This document shows, piece after piece, positions 1 through 6,378 of a DNA stretch of 7,495 nt (position 1 is the stretch's first letter; every line of letters starts with the position of its first letter). The position numbers and the translations under genes are program-made. Under the pieces are notes generated by a model. The model made no database searches. It was not told the DNA's origin and worked only from the letters and a program-made list of their open reading frames with translations. This stretch comes from Candidatus Cloacimonadota bacterium (lineage in GTDB: Bacteria; Cloacimonadota; Cloacimonadia; Cloacimonadales; JAIOQZ01). The stretch spans positions 1 to 7,495 of the forward strand of contig JAIOTM010000195.1 of NCBI GenBank assembly GCA_021106755.1, read 5' to 3'.

Positions 1-27
1 CAGTAAAAACCGCTCCCCGTATTGAAA

Positions 28-42
28 TCCCTTGTGAAGGGA
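28..42. terminator. small hairpin past the end of the large surface-protein gene, possible weak terminator
   Basis: A perfect 6-bp inverted repeat (TCCCTT / AAGGGA) with a 3-nt loop lies 3 bp beyond the stop codon of the minus-strand gene ending at 46. Read on the minus strand it is followed by only a short T-rich stretch (TTTCAAT), so it is a poor classical Rho-independent terminator. Its position fits a 3' end signal or a transcript-stabilising stem. The symmetric stem could also serve a gene arriving from the left on the plus strand. Confidence 0.35.
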
Positions 43-45
43 ATC

Positions 46-3000
46 TTATTTCATCAAGATCATTTTCTTAGTCGAAGTATAGCGTCCGGTTTTCATGCGG
101 TAGAAGTAAACACCGCTTGAAATATCCTTCCCTGTGTCGGACTTACCATCCCAGACAACTGAGTATCTACCAGCTTTCTGGGTTTCGTTGACCAGAGTTG
201 TTACTTTTTGTCCTCGCATATTGAAGACGATAACATTAACCATGCCAGTCTCTTTCAGAGAATAACCAATAGTGGTTACCGGGTTGAAAGGATTGGGGTA
301 GTTGTTGTTAAGCTCTGTAACAACAGGTATCATATTATTATCATCGTTACCAACAATCGACAAAGTAATCTCGTTGGAAGCAACTGACTCAATTTGGTCA
401 TACATTGCTGTTACGAAGTATATATATTCACCACCTGCCAGACCAATATCGGTATAGTAAATGATATTTCCCGCTACCATGCCAACTTCTTCTTCATTCC
501 GGTAGACTTTGTAATTAGTTACTGTCGGACGGTATATGGGATGATCCCACTGTAACATCACATTCGAGCTGTCCTGCCCAACAACCATACCAGTTAGATT
601 AACAGGTGGATTGTAAGTTATCGGGTCAACATGTGCCGTAACAGTATTGGAGGGAATCGATTCGACTGCGGGTGTCACGTCGTCATAAACGGCAGTTACG
701 TAATAATCGTAATCTCCGGGAGCAACACCTGTGTCATCCCATGCAACAGCGGCCGGATCAACAATTTCCTGAATCATAACTGCATCGCGATAAACCTTGA
801 AGGCGATTACTTCACGCTCCAGAGGACGCATGGGTTCACTTGGATTCTGAGCAATCAGTGACATCGAAGGAGCTTGCTTTAATCCAGAAATGGTTGTGTA
901 GAGTACACGCCTGTTATCAAGTTCTACAATCGGAGCCACGGCATTACACAAGGTTCCGTCACCTGGTTCACCAAGAATAGCGAAAGCCAGATCGCGGTCT
1001 TCACCAGCGTTATTCTGGCAAGTTGCTTGCCACAGACCAGTTGAGCCATCAAATCCCATTCCGGGATTACGCCAGTAACCAAAGGTTCCGTTATCTAATG
1101 TTACACGCATGTACATAAATCCCTGAACTCCATCAGTACCATAATCCAGAATGATATTCCAGGATGCCCAGTATGTACCAGCTCCAAGTGTAATCGGAGT
1201 GTTCAGAGAGACGACGAAATGGCCGTTTGTATCATCAAGCATCACGGAGGAAGTTGTTGTAGAGAACAAGGTAGCTTCGTCAGGAATACCATTGTTATCC
1301 GCGTGTACCGCGAAGTTGAAAGCATGTGGCTGTGTGTGCGTTTGATTATAGAATCCAACAGCAATAAAGTCCGTGATAGTACATTGTTCACTCAGAATGA
1401 AGTCGGCAGCTACTGTGGCATCGTACGCGTCATTAACCGTTTCGAAATCCTGAGCTGTTTTGCCGGTAGTTTCGCCTTGTGAATCAAGTTGTTCCCAAAG
1501 GTAACCTTCGTCTATATAGGGAGTATCCCAGGTGAGATGAACAATGTCGTCCTCAACAACCGCGACAAGGTTCTCTGGCGGATAGTAATCACCAGGATCG
1601 ACAATCGAAACTGTGGCGGTGTTGGAAGGAACGGATTCTCCGCCGTCATACATCGCGGTAATTTCGTAGCCATAAGTACCATCTGTCAGGTTAGTATCAA
1701 GATAGTTGGTTGTAGTGATAAGGGCTGTGTTAATAGCAACACCATTCCGGTAGATATTGTATCCGAGGAAATCACGGTTTACTTCACGCAGAGCGGAAAT
1801 AATATGGGGAACAACATCATAGCGTAATGGACCGGAGTCGAAAGCCATCCTGTCTAACGTCAAATTCCTTGATTTGATTACTTCTCCCTCGTAGGGAGTG
1901 ATTACTACAGGATTGTACAATCCACTGCCGTCTGAGGTGGAGCGAACAGGAATGTCAATCACAGAGCGGATAATCCAGTCATGACCGGGTACGGTTGACC
2001 ATGTACCACTAACGTCACGGTACGAGGAGAATCCATCAGGATCGCTTTCATCGGCACCAACAGCGTAATCGTTGCCAATATTCCAGCGGCAGGTTACATA
2101 GAACAGTTCATTTGCCGTGAAAGCAATAGCACCAGTATCTAAAAGAATCCAGTCTCCTGCTCCGGAAACAGGGACATAGGTAATTGTCCATGTATTATGA
2201 GGGTTTGCCAGATCAGGAGCACCTGATCCATTATCAGGGTAAACACCAAATTCTATATCCTGAGTAAGCAAAGCGGATGAGCGAATCAGGAATTTCAGCA
2301 TTTCGAGGGAGAAATCCTGATCGTAAGTAAACGTGACTGCGAAATATTCATCCCCGGTGGGGGTGTCAGTTACCCAGAACCAGGATTCTGGAACGCCATC
2401 ATCGTAAGCCAGTTCTATCATTCCCGGAGGTTGGGGTGGAGACCATGCAAGCTGTACGTCTGTAAAGGATTGCACTGTTGCGGAAAGGTTTACCGGAGGC
2501 CAGACATTGTCGGTGATGGGAACTAAGGCGAAATCAAGAATTACGTCCTGTCCGTTGCCGACAGTAACAGTCTGCGTTAGCGGATAGTACATCGTGATTG
2601 AGCAGTTAACATCGTATTGGTCGGGGCTAACAACAAGGTTGTAGTAACCGTCTGCAGCAGTAGTAGTTGCAAAAGCAGCGGCTGTAACAGTTACACCCGC
2701 GATAGGAGCGGCGGTGACGCTGTCTGTAACAAAACCAGAGATTGTGCCGCTGATAACTAGCGGAACAAGCGCGACATCAATTGTGGTGTTTGAGCCTGTA
2801 GTAACAACAACATCTTGCGGGTGGCTATAGGTGTTGTAACCTGCCATTGTAACATCAAAAGAATATGTACCTGAGGGAGCAGTAAAAGTATAGTTGCCAG
2901 AAGCATTGGTATTTGTCGTCAATGCTCCTAAGTTGACAGTTGCACCGGAAATATCAGCTCCGGTAATTGAATCGGTGACATGCCCCTGAACAACGCCAAT

Positions 3001-3864
3001 TGCTGGTGTCATACCTACATCAACAACAGTATTGCCGCCAACTGTTACAACAACATCGGTTGGATGGTTATAGTCCACGTAACCAGCGGCGACTACTGCA
3101 AATGGGTAGTTTCCAGCTGGCAATGTTATAGAGTATGTGCCATCATTAGCAGTTGTTGCTATGCCGATGCCTGCTGTAACGAGTGCTCCGATGATTGGGC
3201 TTCCAGTTGCACTATCGGTAACTGTACCAATGATTGTGCCATCATTAGTAAGCCAGAACTGAGGAATATCCCCGGTCCATGTGGCTAAGTGCGTATTGGG
3301 TGTGGGGCATACATTATCTTCCAGGTTGGTAATACCCGCGTTGTTCTGTCTCCATTCTAAAGGGGTGAAACCAGTTGGATCGGTAATTTCTAACCGTACA
3401 GTACAGACAGGAACAGTATTTCCCGCCTGAGCATCAACATCCGCGTTGTATCCTAACATGAATACATCCATCATTGGCGAATTCTGAGCCATGTAGTTGA
3501 AAAAACACTGATTCTGGTTGATACTCACACCCATTGACTGGGCATAAAGAGGAGTTCCGGGATTGGACGGTTGATCTACCAGAAGCTGTGGTATGTGCGT
3601 GGATACGATTTGCGGGTTGGCAAGTTTGTTAGGATCAATCGTAAGGAAGAACTGAACATTCTTCACGATTGACGCAAACAAACCTCCTTGCCAATCTGTA
3701 CCAAGAAAGATAAGCGAAATATCCCATTGTACCCAATCGCTTCCGGCATCGTTGACAATTTGAGCGTTAGAGATAATGAATTCGGTATCCAGCGATGCGA
3801 ACATAAGTCCAGACAACATTATTAAGATACCAACAAAAACGATTTTTCTCAGATGTACTCTCAT
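46..3864 (-). CDS. large modular exported surface protein (carboxypeptidase-regulatory-like repeats, split FnIII domains, T9SS-type C-terminal sorting domain)
   Basis: A 1272-residue protein, probably secreted across the outer membrane or held on the cell surface. Residues 1-24 are a signal peptide (basic MRVHLRK, then a hydrophobic core, cleavage near FAS). Residues 26-205 form a beta-rich module with Cys120, Cys154 and Cys186, related to the start of the neighbouring 4057-5808 product. Residues 209-450 are three tandem carboxypeptidase-regulatory-like repeats. Residues 455-754 and 761-1079 are FnIII domains, each interrupted by a long insert, and 1085-1170 is an uninterrupted FnIII domain. 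Residues 1181-1272 are the sorting/FlgD-like domain, with NYPNPFNPVT at 1189-1198, then FNMRGQKV, SSGVYFYRMKT and a basic KKMILMK tail. The first Met is supported by GGGAGG 5 nt upstream. I see no catalytic motif, so an adhesin or scaffold role is inference. It follows the 4057-5808 gene in the same direction but has its own likely promoter. Confidence 0.9.
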   Translation of the reverse strand: MRVHLRKIVFVGILIMLSGLMFASLDTEFIISNAQIVNDAGSDWVQWDISLIFLGTDWQGGLFASIVKNVQFFLTIDPNKLANPQIVSTHIPQLLVDQPSNPGTPLYAQSMGVSINQNQCFFNYMAQNSPMMDVFMLGYNADVDAQAGNTVPVCTVRLEITDPTGFTPLEWRQNNAGITNLEDNVCPTPNTHLATWTGDIPQFWLTNDGTIIGTVTDSATGSPIIGALVTAGIGIATTANDGTYSITLPAGNYPFAVVAAGYVDYNHPTDVVVTVGGNTVVDVGMTPAIGVVQGHVTDSITGADISGATVNLGALTTNTNASGNYTFTAPSGTYSFDVTMAGYNTYSHPQDVVVTTGSNTTIDVALVPLVISGTISGFVTDSVTAAPIAGVTVTAAAFATTTAADGYYNLVVSPDQYDVNCSITMYYPLTQTVTVGNGQDVILDFALVPITDNVWPPVNLSATVQSFTDVQLAWSPPQPPGMIELAYDDGVPESWFWVTDTPTGDEYFAVTFTYDQDFSLEMLKFLIRSSALLTQDIEFGVYPDNGSGAPDLANPHNTWTITYVPVSGAGDWILLDTGAIAFTANELFYVTCRWNIGNDYAVGADESDPDGFSSYRDVSGTWSTVPGHDWIIRSVIDIPVRSTSDGSGLYNPVVITPYEGEVIKSRNLTLDRMAFDSGPLRYDVVPHIISALREVNRDFLGYNIYRNGVAINTALITTTNYLDTNLTDGTYGYEITAMYDGGESVPSNTATVSIVDPGDYYPPENLVAVVEDDIVHLTWDTPYIDEGYLWEQLDSQGETTGKTAQDFETVNDAYDATVAADFILSEQCTITDFIAVGFYNQTHTQPHAFNFAVHADNNGIPDEATLFSTTTSSVMLDDTNGHFVVSLNTPITLGAGTYWASWNIILDYGTDGVQGFMYMRVTLDNGTFGYWRNPGMGFDGSTGLWQATCQNNAGEDRDLAFAILGEPGDGTLCNAVAPIVELDNRRVLYTTISGLKQAPSMSLIAQNPSEPMRPLEREVIAFKVYRDAVMIQEIVDPAAVAWDDTGVAPGDYDYYVTAVYDDVTPAVESIPSNTVTAHVDPITYNPPVNLTGMVVGQDSSNVMLQWDHPIYRPTVTNYKVYRNEEEVGMVAGNIIYYTDIGLAGGEYIYFVTAMYDQIESVASNEITLSIVGNDDNNMIPVVTELNNNYPNPFNPVTTIGYSLKETGMVNVIVFNMRGQKVTTLVNETQKAGRYSVVWDGKSDTGKDISSGVYFYRMKTGRYTSTKKMILMK
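2515..3240 (-). repeat. three tandem carboxypeptidase-regulatory-like repeats within the large surface protein
   Basis: Residues 209-287, 291-369 and 373-450 of the 46-3864 product repeat one pattern of about 80 residues. Each opens with G.[IV]..[FHV]VTDS.T......G..V and continues with a 'T.A.G.Y......G.Y' core. Each then has an AGY/MYY step, a 'DVVVT.G..T..DV' strand and a closing 'L/M.P'. Copies 1 and 2 are closest, sharing HP.DVVVT.G.NT. Copy 3 has drifted in its second half. This is the transthyretin-like fold of CarboxypepD_reg-like domains, usually a structural spacer or stalk in surface proteins. The family is assigned from the sequence pattern only. Confidence 0.85.
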
Positions 3865-3869
3865 ACATT

Positions 3870-3875
3870 CCTCCC
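3870..3875 (-). promoter_or_regulatory. ribosome binding site of the large surface-protein gene
   Basis: GGGAGG on the minus strand sits 5 nt before the ATG at 3864-3862. It is a strong Shine-Dalgarno match and supports this Met over Met16 and Met21, which lie inside the hydrophobic core of the signal peptide. Confidence 0.8.
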
Positions 3876-3899
3876 ATAGTTATTTTCGAATTAATAACA

Positions 3900-3929
3900 A
3901 ATATTCTGTTGAAGCAGTTTTGCCGTCAA
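3900..3929 (-). promoter_or_regulatory. probable sigma70-type promoter of the large surface-protein gene
   Basis: On the minus strand TTGACG (3929-3924, 5 of 6 to the -35 consensus) is followed after 18 nt by AATATT (3905-3900, 4 of 6 to the -10). This would give a leader of roughly 28 nt ending in the GGGAGG site. The gap has no strong terminator for the upstream 4057-5808 gene, so some read-through from that gene is also possible. AT-rich DNA gives chance matches, so confidence is moderate. Confidence 0.5.
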
Positions 3930-4056
3930 GTATTATTGACAAGTTTCCGCAAAATCTTCAACCTTTAATATATAACCTTGTCATATAAATAAATACAAAG
4001 CAAATATTGTACCAACAGTCTTGCTAATTAGTGAGCATAACAAATACTATGCCTAT

Positions 4057-5808
4057 TTACTTTAGCAACAACATCTTGCGGACTTCCTGAAAAGATGAGG
4101 TTTTCAGTTTATAATAGTAAACACCGTTGGCAACGGGTTTCCCCTGATTATTTCTCCCGTTCCAGATTATTTTGTGCTGTTCTCCCGGCTCCCTTTTTCC
4201 ATCTAAGAGAGTGCGTACTTTCTGACCCCGTATATTGAAAACAGATAGCTGAACTTGCTCAGGAGTTCCTTCTGTACCTTTCAGACTGAAAGTGATTTCA
4301 GTTTCAGGATTAAATGGATTAGGGTGATTACCTTTTAATTCCGTGACAAGATATATTGCGGGGTTATGCTCTTCTTCATCGGGGGGTTCTACTGTAGCAA
4401 ACACTGGTCCATAGAAACCAGATGACCCGTTTATATTCACGCATTCTATCCAGTAATAGTAACTACAATAGATTTCTGTATCTGTGTCGATGAAACTGTA
4501 TTCCCTCGTTTGGGATTCATTGTGGGCGGGAATCAGATTACCGATAGTAAGACACCATGCCTGAGACAAGTTGTTATCGTCTCCCCGATGAACATTATAC
4601 CCGCTGGTGCCGGATTCCGATTCTGTTACCCATTGCACATCAACCAACAGGTTGGAAGTAATAATGGTTGTAAATGAAGACATCGTAACTGGTAAGGTCT
4701 GACCTGGTTCAATCTCTCCCGGAGTAGAATTGGTGTCCGAGCTACCTGTCTCCCAGCTTCCTGGTGAATTCTGCTGAAGCTGTTCTCCCGTTCCCGGATT
4801 GCCCGCGGTGTCCAGAACTTCTCTTGAAGCTGAGGATTCCAACGTTAATTGCCCGATTCCGTTGCCGAGTCCAAAACCTCCTGCCGGCCCTTCGGCAAAG
4901 GTCGCTCCTGCTGGAACAACGCCCCAGGCAGTTTCAAAGGTTGTCTGGTTACAGCCATTACTTATCAGTAATACTCCTGAAGCCTCTACAGTTCCGAATG
5001 CCGCGAATAAATCGTATGAAACGCGACTCGTACCGGCTGTAACGATAAAGCAGGTCTCCAAAGAGAGTGTGGATGAGGTTGTGTTGAGGATTTCGACGTA
5101 ACCGGTTTCGCTACCAGAACCTGTGAGGTTATAACTGATTTCGCTGAAGTAAAGGTCTGTAACTCCTGCGATGGAAGCGGTTGTAAGACTTATTGCGGCA
5201 TTCTCTCCTGAATGAGTGGCATAATTGAGTCCCGGAGTAGGGCATACCCAATCTGCCAGATTAGTAATTCCCGTGTTACTCTGTGCCCATTGCAAGGGAG
5301 TTGTGCCACTGGCATCACTTATTTCTAGACGAACCCGGCAAAATGTAACTGAGTACCCTCCAACAGCCGCATCATAAGCACTATATCCGTATTGAAACAC
5401 ATCAAACAGATTCGCGTTCTGTCCCCGGAAATTGATATAGCACTGATTCTGAGCTACGCTTATGCCCCAGGTCTGGTCGTAAATCAAATCTCCGGGATTT
5501 GTCATTGTTTCGAGAGCCAGTAATTCTGGAACAAAAATGTCCACCAACTCGATGCTGGAAAACTTGTTCGCGTCTATAACAAAGTAGAACTGTACGTTCT
5601 TGACCCAGGGGTCTAAACTAGCTTCAAGTGCCCAGTGCGAGCCAAGAAATTCCATGGCTATATCCCACTGAAGATAATCGGTACCACTATCTGAAATTAC
5701 CGTCGGATTCTCAATAATAAAATGTGTATCAATCTGCCCGTCCTGAGCACAGATGACTAAAGGCAGACACAATAAAAGGATAATCAGCAACAATTGATAA
5801 TTTTTCAT
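4057..5808 (-). CDS. modular exported surface protein (lamin-tail-like and FnIII-like domains, T9SS-type C-terminal sorting domain)
   Basis: A 583-residue secreted or surface protein. Residues 1-21 are a signal peptide (MKNYQ, long Leu/Ile core, probable cleavage at CA|QDG). LVIC at 17-20 is not a good lipobox, because the residue before Cys is Ile. Residues 27-197 match the N-terminal module of the 46-3864 product, with Cys123, Cys157 and Cys189 at equivalent places. Residues 216-345 resemble a bacterial lamin-tail domain (LYFSEISYN, then GYVEILNTTSSTLSLE). Residues 372-474 are an FnIII-like module opening with LPVTMSSFT and containing TESESGTSGYNVHRGD. Residues 475-487 are an acidic linker. 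Residues 488-583 are the sorting/FlgD-like domain (HPNPFNPETEI, FNIRGQKVRTLL, ANGVYYYKLKT, RKMLLLK). The ATG has GGAGGT 6 nt upstream and a good promoter. No enzymatic motif is visible, so display or adhesion is inference. Confidence 0.9.
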   Translation of the reverse strand: MKNYQLLLIILLLCLPLVICAQDGQIDTHFIIENPTVISDSGTDYLQWDIAMEFLGSHWALEASLDPWVKNVQFYFVIDANKFSSIELVDIFVPELLALETMTNPGDLIYDQTWGISVAQNQCYINFRGQNANLFDVFQYGYSAYDAAVGGYSVTFCRVRLEISDASGTTPLQWAQSNTGITNLADWVCPTPGLNYATHSGENAAISLTTASIAGVTDLYFSEISYNLTGSGSETGYVEILNTTSSTLSLETCFIVTAGTSRVSYDLFAAFGTVEASGVLLISNGCNQTTFETAWGVVPAGATFAEGPAGGFGLGNGIGQLTLESSASREVLDTAGNPGTGEQLQQNSPGSWETGSSDTNSTPGEIEPGQTLPVTMSSFTTIITSNLLVDVQWVTESESGTSGYNVHRGDDNNLSQAWCLTIGNLIPAHNESQTREYSFIDTDTEIYCSYYYWIECVNINGSSGFYGPVFATVEPPDEEEHNPAIYLVTELKGNHPNPFNPETEITFSLKGTEGTPEQVQLSVFNIRGQKVRTLLDGKREPGEQHKIIWNGRNNQGKPVANGVYYYKLKTSSFQEVRKMLLLK

Positions 5809-5814
5809 TTTGAT

Positions 5815-5820
5815 ACCTCC
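5815..5820 (-). promoter_or_regulatory. ribosome binding site of the 583-residue surface-protein gene
   Basis: GGAGGT on the minus strand lies 6 nt before the ATG at 5808-5806. It is a near-ideal Shine-Dalgarno sequence and fixes the start. Confidence 0.85.
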
Positions 5821-5830
5821 ATTTTATGAT

Positions 5831-5859
5831 AAAATACCGATGCGGGGATAATATGTCAA
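5831..5859 (-). promoter_or_regulatory. sigma70-type promoter of the 583-residue surface-protein gene
   Basis: On the minus strand a perfect TTGACA (5859-5854) is separated by exactly 17 nt from TATTTT (5836-5831, 4 of 6 to the -10). An A-rich plus-strand tract at 5870-5889, read as T-rich on the minus strand, lies just upstream of the -35 and could act as an UP-like element. Transcription would begin near 5824, leaving a leader of only about 16 nt that is mostly the Shine-Dalgarno sequence. Confidence 0.65.
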
Positions 5860-5912
5860 TATAAGGTTGAAAAAAAAGAAAAAGAAAAACAAATTCCACT
5901 TTCAGTTTATAG

Positions 5913-6065
5913 AAAAAATCTGCCAGCTATTACGTTGTTCAGTATATCGAAGATGAAGGAAAAAGAGCAATATGTCATACTTTTGAAATCTATCGTGAAA
6001 TGCCTGACAAAAATTATCGTGGACAAGATTATCTAACTAACCAGCTTGAAAAAAAATATTGTTGA
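5913..6065 (+). pseudogene. start-less protein-like open frame, possible gene remnant
   Basis: This frame encodes 50 residues with natural-looking composition, including SYYVVQYIEDEGKR, HTFEIYREMPDKNYRGQD and a final NQLEKKYC before TGA. It begins right after an in-frame TAG (5910-5912) and has no ATG, GTG or TTG near its start. The first ATG (6000) would leave only 21 residues and has no ribosome site. Its stop overlaps the Shine-Dalgarno sequence of the next gene, as in a coupled operon, which suggests the tail of a former or mis-sequenced gene. A six-A run at 5913-5918 marks where it would join an upstream open frame (5833 onward) if one A were missing, but that frame also lacks a usual start. 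I recognise no family. It could simply be chance coding potential. Confidence 0.3.
6004..6032 (+). promoter_or_regulatory. possible promoter of the small membrane protein-polA unit
   Basis: CTGACA (6004-6009, 5 of 6 to the -35) lies 17 nt before GATTAT (6027-6032, 4 of 6 to the -10). Initiation would be near 6039, giving a leader of about 37 nt that includes the GAGGTG site. It is the best plus-strand candidate I found in the divergent region, but it is weak and lies inside the protein-like remnant frame. Confidence 0.3.
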
Positions 6066-6069
6066 GGTG
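6064..6069 (+). promoter_or_regulatory. ribosome binding site deciding the start of the small membrane protein
   Basis: GAGGTG is 6 nt upstream of ATG 6076-6078. A TTG in the same frame at 6046 would add 10 residues but has no Shine-Dalgarno sequence before it, and the GAGGTG would then be inside the gene. The ATG is therefore preferred. Confidence 0.75.
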
Positions 6070-6075
6070 ATAAGG

Positions 6076-6375
6076 ATGGTCAGAAAAAAAAAAGAAATTG
6101 AAAGCAACACGCTTACAAAGACCCTTGTCAGTCTTTTATTCGACTTGCTGAAACAGGTTCTGAAAAACTTTGAGCAAAATCGCAGTATGAAAAAAATGGA
6201 AAAAGTTCAGGATGAATTCGCCACGTTAGAGCACCTTGTAGTCAAATTAGAGCAAAAAATCGGTGAGAACCACAAGCAAATCAACTCACTGAAAACAGGT
6301 CTTTTATGGCTAAGCGTAAGCTCTGTCACTCTCTTGAGCGCGATTCTAATTCAGTTGATGATATATATTTACTAA
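6076..6375 (+). CDS. small coiled-coil, C-terminally membrane-anchored protein of unknown function, upstream of polA
   Basis: A 99-residue protein that I do not recognise as a named family. It begins with a basic patch (MVRKKKE), followed by an amphipathic stretch rich in Leu, Lys and Gln (about residues 12-32). A predicted coiled coil follows at about 36-72 (MKKMEKVQDEF, LEHLVVKLEQKI, heptad-like Leu/Val/Ile spacing). One strong hydrophobic segment covers about 75-97 (LLWLSVSSVTLLSAILIQLM) and ends almost at the C-terminus. This is tail-anchor architecture, with the charged part likely cytoplasmic. The ATG is chosen for its GAGGTG site. It ends 3 bp before polA in the same frame, and polA lacks its own ribosome site, so the two are probably co-transcribed and translationally coupled. 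A direct role in replication or repair is not shown, and operon position alone is weak evidence. An over-long TTG start at 6046 is the main alternative. Confidence 0.7.
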   Translation: MVRKKKEIESNTLTKTLVSLLFDLLKQVLKNFEQNRSMKKMEKVQDEFATLEHLVVKLEQKIGENHKQINSLKTGLLWLSVSSVTLLSAILIQLMIYIY

Positions 6376-6378
6376 CCG

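Noticed and set aside
631..3288. Several plus-strand open frames of 64-112 codons opposite the large surface-protein gene
   Set aside because: Their translations are Cys/Asn/Ile-rich and unlike normal proteins, they lack ribosome sites, and they are antisense shadows of a clearly coding frame.
4035..4052. Inverted repeat GCATA / TATGC with an 8-nt loop just after the 583-residue gene, considered as a terminator
   Set aside because: The stem is only 5 bp and AT-rich, and no T tract follows it on the minus strand, so it is too weak to call.
2805..4081. A 16-base identical string (caacaacatcttgcgg) at 2805-2820 and 4066-4081
   Set aside because: The copies lie in different codon phases of the two surface-protein genes, encoding DVVV-type and RKMLLL-type peptides, and the flanks do not match. 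A chance match in low-complexity coding DNA is more likely than a recombination or binding site.
4764..5101. Plus-strand open frames opposite the 583-residue gene
   Set aside because: Two overlapping frames in the same antisense stretch, with Pro/Arg/Ser-biased composition and no start signals, are shadows of the real gene.
4057..5808. The 583-residue protein considered as a lipoprotein because of a Cys at the end of the signal peptide
   Set aside because: The sequence before the Cys is LVI, whereas a lipobox needs a small residue (Gly, Ala or Ser) directly before Cys. Cleavage at CA|QDG by signal peptidase I fits better.
5870..5889. A-rich tract considered as a poly-A repeat or slippage-prone regulatory element
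   Set aside because: It is a short, imperfect A/G tract in an AT-rich divergent promoter region. An UP-like element or intrinsic curvature is enough explanation.
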